Origin: Palsa-513 sp050010595
GTDB lineage: Bacteria > Actinomycetota > Thermoleophilia > Solirubrobacterales > Solirubrobacteraceae
Direction of reading: 5' to 3'
Length of the DNA stretch: 64,000 bases
Assembly: GCA_050010595.1 (NCBI GenBank)
Contig: JBEKKS010000012.1
Coordinates: 14,875 to 78,874, forward strand
In this document: positions 1 through 6,400 of the stretch, piece by piece
Position numbering within the stretch: position 1 is the first letter of the stretch
Layout: the number at the start of each line of letters is the position of its first letter
Notes under the pieces: model-generated
Told to the model about the DNA's origin: nothing
Database searches by the model: none
The model's input: the letters and a program-made list of their open reading frames with translations, nothing else
Program-made: the position numbers and the translations under genes

Positions 1-1425
1 TCCAACAATCATGGCGTCCAGATCGTCGGTGCGAGGCACCATGGCTCGCACTATCTGAGCCCACGTTGATGACAGTACGCAGAATGGAAACGCGGGCCGG
101 GTGGCTCCGAGGCCAACCGGCATGCGCGCGTACAAAGGCAGTCGCGTGCTTTCTGTGATGAACCAGTACCGCACGTCGGTGTAGGTTGCGCCGGCCGATT
201 CTGCCCGCAATCGCTCGATAAGTAGCCGCATTTTCGCGTCGTGTTCGATCACCTCGCGACGCTTAGTCCCCGGTCCGTACATCCCTTCGAGGGGCGAGGC
301 GTAATCGCGGATGGCCATGAAATCTGCCTCTACCTCGGCACATCCTTCAGGGTGCTCCACTACGCCGTATTCCTTCAGGAACCGCAAAAAATGGTCGAAC
401 TTGCTGAAGAAGGCTGATGGATCCTTGTCGTCACGCAGGGCTCGCCAGAAGGCAGGCACAAAGCCCTTCTCACCGGTCACCTCGGCCATGATCTCGGCTG
501 AGCGACGCGACTGGTGGTATCTATCCACGCTCTGGCGGCTGTTAGCGATGCTTGTGCGCAGCTCGTCGACAGTCCAGGACGAGATACGCAGAGACATCTC
601 GAGCTCTCCGCAGAGTTCGAGCAGCCGCTTGGCGGCAAACGCCTCAGCCGGGCTTCCCACGCCCAACAACGAGTACAAGAAGTTAGTGTCCAGGTAGAGC
701 GTCATCCGCTTGCCTTCTCCGGCCGCAAGGTTGCGCGCGCGCGGGTCGAGGCTGAGCACGGTCGAGTAGAATCCGGTGTTGAGCAGGCGTCCCAAGAACG
801 TACGCTGCGCTGGCGTAGGTTCACGAACAAACGCTCGGAACGCCGGCGCCCGAAGCTCAATGAGCTCTGGCCCGCACTCCGGGAGAAAATCGAGCGAGAT
901 GTCTCCGATCGCCCTGGAAAGCTCGATCGCACGCGGGTGCGCCGGATATAGCAACAGACTCGCTTCTGCTCCGTGATGCGCAATCACCCGGTCGAGCCAG
1001 GGTCGAAGCTGTTGCTTAAGAACTGCAACGTCCTCGCTCTGAAGAAACGGATAGGTCGCGCGCAGTTCGACCTCCCACTCCTCCAGAGCCAGGGCCTCCG
1101 AATCCTCCCAGGTCTTGCGCTGGCTCTCGAGCTCTCGGCGGGCGATAGACGTCAGGGCGAACCCGCCGCCAGCTTTCGATGCCGTTCCTGCTGCCACGAG
1201 TCGCTCTCGTCCGTTGCGGACTTCGTCTAGCTCTAGCTCAGTGCGCCACATCTCCTTGATAAAGACGCGGCAGGCCTCGAGGCTGTCAAAACTTCCGCCC
1301 GCGAGATGGCACGAGACGGTGAGTAGGTCATCGTGCACTGCCTCCATGCCGCGCGAGTTGTCTTCGAAAGGTCCGTACTGTGCGAGCGAGCGCAGTGTGC
1401 TCGGACTGAGTGCGTCTGTCGTCAC
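1..1425 (-). CDS. Large protein with C-terminal PIN nuclease domain, 3' end cut by the window edge
   Basis: An open frame of 475 codons runs from a GTG at 1425 to base 1 with no stop, so the C-terminus lies outside the window. Residues 1-240 are a mostly helical, charged region I do not recognise. From residue 241 the sequence YLDTNFLYSLL opens a PIN fold (first acidic Asp), followed by an acidic SSWTVDEL segment, a later HDAKM segment and YTDVRYWFITES, which match the order of the four PIN acidic positions. PIN proteins are metal-dependent RNases; toxin, RNA-processing or anti-phage roles are all possible and no antitoxin-like partner is visible. The frame uses many codons (TTG, TTA, ATA-type) that neighbours avoid, suggesting transfer. 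Start is uncertain: the frame stays open to about 1509, with a TTG upstream as an alternative. Confidence 0.72.
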   Translation of the reverse strand, partial: MTTDALSPSTLRSLAQYGPFEDNSRGMEAVHDDLLTVSCHLAGGSFDSLEACRVFIKEMWRTELELDEVRNGRERLVAAGTASKAGGGFALTSIARRELESQRKTWEDSEALALEEWEVELRATYPFLQSEDVAVLKQQLRPWLDRVIAHHGAEASLLLYPAHPRAIELSRAIGDISLDFLPECGPELIELRAPAFRAFVREPTPAQRTFLGRLLNTGFYSTVLSLDPRARNLAAGEGKRMTLYLDTNFLYSLLGVGSPAEAFAAKRLLELCGELEMSLRISSWTVDELRTSIANSRQSVDRYHQSRRSAEIMAEVTGEKGFVPAFWRALRDDKDPSAFFSKFDHFLRFLKEYGVVEHPEGCAEVEADFMAIRDYASPLEGMYGPGTKRREVIEHDAKMRLLIERLRAESAGATYTDVRYWFITESTRLPLYARMPVGLGATRPAFPFCVLSSTWAQIVRAMVPRTDDLDAMIVG

Positions 1426-1592
1426 AGCGGGTCCAGTTTGTCGATCGTGACTGTTCAACCGCCAACCGCGGCGGAACCCAGAACCGTAACTGGCCGTCCG
1501 GATGCCCGTGTCTCAGCTCCTTCCAACAATGGCGGCGTGAAACAGTTGCGAAGACCGCGGCCGCGTCCTACGCACCCTCCGCCGCAGCCGCC

Positions 1593-2200
1593 TCAACCCG
1601 GTGGCATCGACGACGGCCAGGCTGGTGCGTGGCGTGTTCGCTCAATCGCGCGATAAACGGTGGAGCGCGCGACGCCGAACAGTTCCGCCACCTCACTGGG
1701 GGTCTTCTCCCCCGCCGCGTACAGCGAGGCGAGGTGCGCTTCCTGCGCCGGTTTGAGCTTCGGCTGGCGGCCGCGGAGCTTGCCGGCGGCGCGCGCGATC
1801 GCCATGCCTTCACGGGTGCGCATCCTGATCAGGTCGCTCTCGAACTCGGCGATCATCGCGAGCATCTTGAACAACAGCCGCCCCGCTGGATCGGTCGGGT
1901 CGTGGACTGACCCGCCGAGGTTGAGTTTTACCTGCCGGGCCGTTAGCTCGTCTGCGATATCCGTGCGTCGGGGAGCGAACGTGCGAGCCGGTCGAGCTTG
2001 GTGACGACGAGCGTGTCGCCGGCGCGGCAAGCGGCGAGCGCTTCACGCAACCCCGGCCGCTCACGGTTAGTGCCGGTGAGACCGTGATCGACGTAGATCC
2101 GCTCCGGAGCAATGCCGAGCGCCTCGAGCGCGTTGCCTTGCGCCGTCAGATCCTGCTCATCGGTCGAGACCCGGGCGTAGCCGATCTTGATGCCCTGCAT
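1593..2200 (-). pseudogene. Serine recombinase (resolvase/invertase family), frameshifted
   Basis: Two overlapping reading frames together give a complete small serine recombinase of about 200 residues, the usual size of the resolvase/invertase group. The N-terminal part (from ATG 2200) has MQGIKIGYARVSTDEQ with the catalytic Ser, then VVTKLDRLARSLPDA. The C-terminal part continues RDIADELTARQVKLNLGGS, AEFESDLI and a Hin-type helix-turn-helix ending GVARSTVYRAIER. The switch of frame falls at about 1961-1963, where one base is missing compared with the expected DARDIAD coding. The catalytic half is therefore separated from the DNA-binding half. It is either a recent pseudogene or a sequencing error. 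It sits beside the PIN gene and marks the left end as mobile or accessory. Confidence 0.85.
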
Positions 2201-2213
2201 CCCGACAGTATGG

Positions 2214-2270
2214 GTGTCCCAGATGACGCACCATGACGGGATTCCAATTCGAACGGGTCTATTGGGACAC
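2214..2270. repeat. Short inverted repeat upstream of the recombinase start
   Basis: GTGTCCC at 2214-2220 is repeated inverted as GGGACAC at 2264-2270, just upstream of the recombinase ATG at 2200. A second short pair, GGGAC/GTCCC, lies at 2264-2280. Resolvases often bind sites next to their own gene, so this could be a remnant of a crossover or operator site, but arms of 5-7 bp are common by chance in GC-rich DNA. Confidence 0.2.
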
Positions 2271-2479
2271 TCGAGGTCCCGCAAACATTGGCTCGCTTGG
2301 AGCAGGCGCCCGCGTCAAGTGCCGTCCCAGCAGCCGTTCCGCTTCCGGGTCTACTAGCGTCGTCTGGCAGCCGTCACTACCACGCCAGGGCAGCCCGAAG
2401 AGCAGACCCCGCTGCCGGGCTCCACGGTTCACTCCACCGCGACCGTCACCCGTCACCCCACTGCGCTTAGCTTCCAGCC

Positions 2480-3046
2480 ATGCTGATCTATTCCATGAGC
2501 GTCTCGCTGGACGGTTTTATCGCCGATCGCGACGGCGCGTTCGCGGGGTGGACGGCCCCGACCGACGAGCAGTTTCGTTTCCACCTCGAGCAGACCCGTG
2601 AGCTTGGGGGCTGTCTGCTGGGACGCAGGCTCTACGAGACGATGCTCGTGTGGGAGACGGATCCGTCGCTGCGCGAGAGCGAGCTCTACGCCGCGTTCGC
2701 CGAGGTCTGGTGCGCTATCCCGAAGGTCGTGTTCAGCCGCACGCTCGACAGCGTTCAGGGCAACGCCCGGCTCGCCAACGCGTCGCTGGCCGATGAGGCC
2801 GCGGCGGCGCTCGGCGCGACGGACAAGGACGTCTCGATCGGCGGTGCCGGCCTGGCCGGCGCGGCGATCGGGCTCGGCCTCGTTGACGAGGTGCGCGCGT
2901 TCCGTACTCCGGTCATCGTCGGTGGCGGCACGCCGTTCCTGCCGGCGGTCACCGAGGACGTTTCGCTGGAGCTGGTCGAGACTCGGACGTTCGGCACGCG
3001 CGTGATCTACGAGCGCTACCGGCGCTCCCGCAACGAATCCGACTGA
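2480..3046 (+). CDS. Dihydrofolate reductase family protein (RibD C-terminal type)
   Basis: This 188-residue protein begins MLIYSMSVSLDGFIADRDG, the typical opening of the RibD_C/DHFR-like family, and continues with LLGRRLYETM, VVFSRTLDSV, SIGGAGLAGAAI and PVIVGGGTPFL, the NADPH-binding pattern of that family. It is full length for the small stand-alone members. These are predicted NAD(P)H-dependent reductases of unknown substrate; a role in folate or riboflavin synthesis should not be assumed, because most stand-alone members are unlinked to those pathways. It is a single gene with no obvious operon partner, lying between the broken recombinase and a LysR fragment. Confidence 0.88.
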   Translation: MLIYSMSVSLDGFIADRDGAFAGWTAPTDEQFRFHLEQTRELGGCLLGRRLYETMLVWETDPSLRESELYAAFAEVWCAIPKVVFSRTLDSVQGNARLANASLADEAAAALGATDKDVSIGGAGLAGAAIGLGLVDEVRAFRTPVIVGGGTPFLPAVTEDVSLELVETRTFGTRVIYERYRRSRNESD

Positions 3047-3247
3047 CACGACCGTCGGCGATCTGGTGGGCGCCCCGGCCGACGAGATCCGAGCTGCTGT
3101 CCGGCAAGCCGCTCGGCTTATGGGCCCTTCGGGCCGGTGGTTTGGAGCCTGCAGCGAGCCTCGAGTGGTCACAAGATGGGGCGTCTTCTGCAAGTGCCAG
3201 GCGTGGACCAGTTTCGTGCGAGCGACCGGGCAGCGAGGCGGCGGCCA

Positions 3248-3637
3248 ATGGCGTCGGCCGACTATCTCGTTGGGCCTGTCGATCTTCAGACACCGTCAGC
3301 GAGGCCGGTGGCCCACGATGTTCGCGACGATCTCGATCTTCGTGCGGTTCGCTGCCTGCTCGTGCTCGGCGAGGAGCGCCACTATGGTCGCGCGGCGGAA
3401 CGGCTGCATCTGAGCCAGCCCGGCTTGAGCCGGGCAATCGCTGCCCTCGAGCGGAGTGTCGGGGCACCGCTGGTTCTGCGCAGCTCGCGCCCCGTCGGGC
3501 TGACGCGAGAGGGCGAGGTTCTCGCTTGGCATGGGCGCCGTCTGCTCGCCCAGCAGCGGGCCGCCTTCGAACAGCTGGCCGCAGTGAAGAATGCGGTCCG
3601 GAGCATCGAGGCAAGCTCCGAGCCGCGCGCAGGCTGA
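3248..3637 (+). CDS. LysR-type HTH protein lacking the effector domain
   Basis: From about residue 25 the frame carries a good LysR helix-turn-helix: DLRAVRCLLVLGEERHYGRAAERLHLSQPGLSRAIAALE (HTH split across this stretch), then LVLRSSRPVGLTREGE and the linker helix. It stops after about 129 residues, whereas LysR regulators are about 300 residues with a periplasmic-binding-like effector domain; that domain is absent. It is either a decayed remnant or an HTH-only protein. The ATG at 3248 is used because upstream sequence shows no conserved pattern; a GTG nearer 3310 would also retain the HTH. A 19-bp perfect inverted repeat follows at 3665-3683. Confidence 0.6.
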   Translation: MASADYLVGPVDLQTPSARPVAHDVRDDLDLRAVRCLLVLGEERHYGRAAERLHLSQPGLSRAIAALERSVGAPLVLRSSRPVGLTREGEVLAWHGRRLLAQQRAAFEQLAAVKNAVRSIEASSEPRAG

Positions 3638-3664
3638 ATAATCGCGTGCCGGCAAACGCAGCGT

Positions 3665-3683
3665 TTATGCGACTTTCGCATAA
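3665..3683. promoter_or_regulatory. Perfect 8-bp inverted repeat, operator- or hairpin-like
   Basis: TTATGCGA, a 3-nt spacer CTT, and TCGCATAA form a perfect inverted repeat between the LysR fragment and the next exported-protein gene. It is AT-rich relative to its surroundings. It could be the binding site of a LysR-type regulator or a small transcript hairpin; no T-run follows, so a classical terminator is less likely. Confidence 0.4.
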
Positions 3684-3789
3684 CGACGCGACTCACCTTG
3701 ACATCACTCAGAGCACGGGCTTGGATGGCTTCACCGTCACACGGCGGTAACGGCGAGCGATTGTTCGGTGGTGCGGTATTCCTCCTCGG

Positions 3790-4395
3790 GTGGGTAGGCG
3801 CAGGCTCGCGATTCTTGCGGTAGCTGCCGCCGTCGGCGTTGTGTGCGCGGCTGCTGCCGTCACGACGTTCCCGCTGACCCCGACGAGATCGGTCGCAGCC
3901 GACCTGGCAACACCCACAGCCGATTACGCCGTCTTCAGCGCGCCAGCCGGCAGCTCCGAGACCATGCCGGCCAACCTGTTGGCACAACAGACTGCGGGCG
4001 CGGAGATTCGCCAACAGCCGACAACCGTGCCCGGAATGCTTGCTTGGGCGGTTGCCGGCGATGGCCAGCTGTGCATCGCCGAGTCAACATCTGGGGGCGC
4101 GGGCTCGCAGGCGTGCGCACCAGCCGCGACGCTGACGGCAACCGGCGACCTTCTGTACACGGCGACCGCGCAGGGCACGGCGAGTACCGATTCGGATCAG
4201 GTTGACCTGCTAGCCGGGCTGGCACCGGACGGGGTGAGCTCTGTGACTGTGAGCTTCGCTGATGCACCGACTGTGCAGGTGCCAGTCAGCGACAACGGCT
4301 TCCAGCTCCAAACCGCGCAGCTGGTCACGATCACGAGCCTCTCATGGGAGGACGCACATGGCGTCAGCGAGACGCAGGCGGTCGGCGCGCCATGA
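3790..4395 (+). CDS. Exported protein of unknown function
   Basis: GTG-started 201-residue protein. Residues 1-24 (MGRRRLAILAVAAAVGVVCAAAA) form a signal peptide or a single membrane anchor. The mature part is rich in Ala, Thr, Ser and Val with one pair of cysteines (QLCIAEST and SQACAPAA), and predicted beta-strand content is high towards the end (VTVSFADAPTVQVPVSDNGFQL split here). I recognise no family. Its stop overlaps the start of the next exported protein by ATGA, so the two are translationally coupled and probably act together outside the membrane. Confidence 0.7.
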   Translation: MGRRRLAILAVAAAVGVVCAAAAVTTFPLTPTRSVAADLATPTADYAVFSAPAGSSETMPANLLAQQTAGAEIRQQPTTVPGMLAWAVAGDGQLCIAESTSGGAGSQACAPAATLTATGDLLYTATAQGTASTDSDQVDLLAGLAPDGVSSVTVSFADAPTVQVPVSDNGFQLQTAQLVTITSLSWEDAHGVSETQAVGAP

Positions 4396-4769
4396 GGATC
4401 CGGACGGTGTTGGCTTGCCTCGGCGCCAGCGCCGTGTTGGCGCTTGTCGGCTCGGCAGTCAGTGTCAGCTCAGCGCAGGCTAGCTCGGGCAACTGGTGCT
4501 ACAGCGTCTCGCTCTCACAGGGCCAGGACTGTTACAGCGGCCACGAGAGCAACCTATATGCGATCCACGCATGGTCTGACGATTCGCTCGTGTGGGCGTG
4601 GCTCTACAACACGTCTGCATCGCCGTCGTCGAACTCGGGTTACTGCGAGCCTGCCGGCTGCACTGAATATCTGAACCTCTCGACCGGTGGCTACGGATAC
4701 CAGGAGCTCGAGGCGTACAGCGAGCCATACGCTAACCCGGACTGGTTCTTCGGGACCTGGAACAGCTAG
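4392..4769 (+). CDS. Small exported protein, Tyr/Trp/Ser-rich
   Basis: The ATG at 4392 overlaps the preceding stop (ATGA) and begins MRIRTVLACLGASAVLALVG followed by an SAQA-type cleavage site, a clear Sec signal peptide. The mature part is about 95 residues with four cysteines (NWCY, QDCY, GYCE, AGCT), many Tyr, Trp, Ser and Asn, and resembles small disulfide-stabilised secreted proteins. No family is recognised. Longer upstream starts are rejected because they would bury the signal peptide. Coupled to the gene before it and about 100 nt ahead of the ECF sigma gene. Confidence 0.72.
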   Translation: MRIRTVLACLGASAVLALVGSAVSVSSAQASSGNWCYSVSLSQGQDCYSGHESNLYAIHAWSDDSLVWAWLYNTSASPSSNSGYCEPAGCTEYLNLSTGGYGYQELEAYSEPYANPDWFFGTWNS

Positions 4770-4868
4770 AACGCGCCGCCTCGCCGCGGACGCTCTGGTT
4801 GGAGGCGACCGGCTCCGGTGCTTGCGGAGTTCGTCACAAGCTCGCCCGAAAGGTACAAGTACTTCACG

Positions 4869-5414
4869 ATGGTGGCCTCGGGCCCTCGGCGTGATGACGC
4901 GGCGCTGCTCTCGGGCGGCCCCGAGGACTTCGGGCTCTTCTACGCCAGGCACGAGGCGCCGATCCTGCGCTTCTTCATGCGCAGGGTGCGTGGGGTAGAC
5001 GCAGCCGCGGACCTCTGCGCGGAGACGTTCGCCCGGGCACTCGAGAGCCGCCGTACGTTCGATCCAGGGCTCGGCGAGGCGCGAGCCTGGCTGTTCGGCA
5101 TAGCGCGTCACGTACTGGCGCAGAGCCTCACGAGCGGGCGCGTTCGCGACGAGACGCGCGTGCGACTCCAGCTCGAACCGCTCGTCATCGACGACGAGAG
5201 CATCACGCGGCTCTCTGAGCTGGCCGACGACGTCGCCGTGCAGGCGCTCCAGGAGCTACCCGGAGAGCAGCGCGAGGCGATCACGAGGCGCGTTCTCGAG
5301 GAGCGCGAGTACAGCGAGCTCGCCGTCGAGCTCGAGTGCTCGGAGAGCGTCATCCGCAAGCGCGTCAGCCGCGGCCTGCGAGCGCTGCGCGAACGATTGG
5401 AGGGGACGACATGA
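4869..5414 (+). CDS. ECF-type RNA polymerase sigma factor
   Basis: A 181-residue sigma-70 family protein of ECF size. Region 2 is FGLFYARHEAPILRFFMRRV ... AADLCAETFARAL; region 4 is LQELPGEQREAITRRVLEE ... YSELAVELECSESVIRKRVSRGL, a good sigma-4 helix-turn-helix. It directs RNA polymerase to a regulon I cannot define. The ATG at 4869 gives the normal ECF N-terminus; an upstream start at 4818 would add an unconserved leader. Its stop overlaps the next gene (ATGA), so the downstream membrane protein is probably its regulatory partner, as is usual for ECF factors. Confidence 0.9.
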   Translation: MVASGPRRDDAALLSGGPEDFGLFYARHEAPILRFFMRRVRGVDAAADLCAETFARALESRRTFDPGLGEARAWLFGIARHVLAQSLTSGRVRDETRVRLQLEPLVIDDESITRLSELADDVAVQALQELPGEQREAITRRVLEEREYSELAVELECSESVIRKRVSRGLRALRERLEGTT

Positions 5415-6331
5415 CCTACCTACCTGACCTGCAGCGAATCCTCGTCGAGGGTGCTGCGCGCCTCGAGCAGACCCAGTTCGAGACCAGCGCTGCTCCGGTA
5501 ATCCGTATACGCCGCCGCGGCCGTCTCGCCGGCGTGCTCCATCGCCTCACGCGGGGCAGGCTCTTCGTCTTCGCTGGTGTCGGGCTCTTGGCCGCCGGCA
5601 CGGCAGCGGCCGCGATCGTGGAGCTCACCGGGCGCCAATCAGCGCCGCCGGCCGGCCACCTCTCGAGTCAGGCCGGTCGCGGGAGCAGCCTCCAAGTTGG
5701 TGGCGGCAACTACGCCGTGAGCGTGACGCCGGATCGGCAGGCGGGCGGCGTTGGCTTGTGTGTTAGCGCCCGAGCTGATGTGGTCGGACCGATCGGCAAC
5801 ACGCGTGCCCTGCGGGCAGCGCTCTCTGCTCGCCGCGCGCAGCTCGAGACACGGTTGAGCGAGCGCTCGCTTTCGCCCCAAGCGCGATCGACGCTCGAAC
5901 ACGAGGCGGACGTCGTGATTCCCGGCCTCCTCGAGGGTCTGACGACACCCAACGGTTTGCGCAACTCCTCGACGCTGCGCTCCGCCTACCGCAAGGTCCT
6001 CGGCGCTAGCAGTAGCGAAGCGTCGCGCTGCGGCATCGTGGCCAAGCCCGGGAGCCCGATCGTCGCTGAGTTCGGCCAGTCCTCGACGGGCGGCAGCGGC
6101 GCGGCAACTGTCCACACCGCGATCCTCGTGTTCATCACAGAGCCCCAGGTCATGGGCGTCCGTGCGTCCCCGTCGCTGACGCTCCTAACGCGCAGGAGCC
6201 CGCAACTCCCGCGCCGCGAGCGAATCGCGATAGCCGTCCAGCAGACCGTCGGCAGGCCGACGCAGCTGCCGCTCGGACCGCGCGCTCCCGCGCCCGTCGC
6301 GCTCGACAGCCAAGGCCGCGTCATCAAGTAA
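5411..6331 (+). CDS. Single-pass membrane protein coupled to the sigma gene, candidate anti-sigma partner
   Basis: 306 residues from the ATG at 5411, which overlaps the sigma-factor stop. Residues 1-55 are cytoplasmic with a basic stretch (IRIRRRGRLAGVLHRLTRGR); residues about 56-75 (LFVFAGVGLLAAGTAAAAIV) form one transmembrane helix; the remainder is an external domain of about 230 residues with two cysteines. The topology matches anti-sigma factors and the coupling supports that, but the cytoplasmic part is short and I see no zinc-binding HxxxCxxC (ZAS) motif. Function as a sigma regulator is inference from position. Confidence 0.65.
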   Translation: MTYLPDLQRILVEGAARLEQTQFETSAAPVIRIRRRGRLAGVLHRLTRGRLFVFAGVGLLAAGTAAAAIVELTGRQSAPPAGHLSSQAGRGSSLQVGGGNYAVSVTPDRQAGGVGLCVSARADVVGPIGNTRALRAALSARRAQLETRLSERSLSPQARSTLEHEADVVIPGLLEGLTTPNGLRNSSTLRSAYRKVLGASSSEASRCGIVAKPGSPIVAEFGQSSTGGSGAATVHTAILVFITEPQVMGVRASPSLTLLTRRSPQLPRRERIAIAVQQTVGRPTQLPLGPRAPAPVALDSQGRVIK

Positions 6332-6400
6332 GCCCGGCAGCTCGCGTCGTCGAACCGCTCGTGCGCCGCCGGCCAGGCGTGACCGCCAAACTGCCAGCGG

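Noticed and set aside
1..1425. A VapBC-type toxin-antitoxin pair at the left edge
   Set aside because: The PIN protein is far larger than VapC and no small upstream antitoxin gene is visible between 1426 and 1592.
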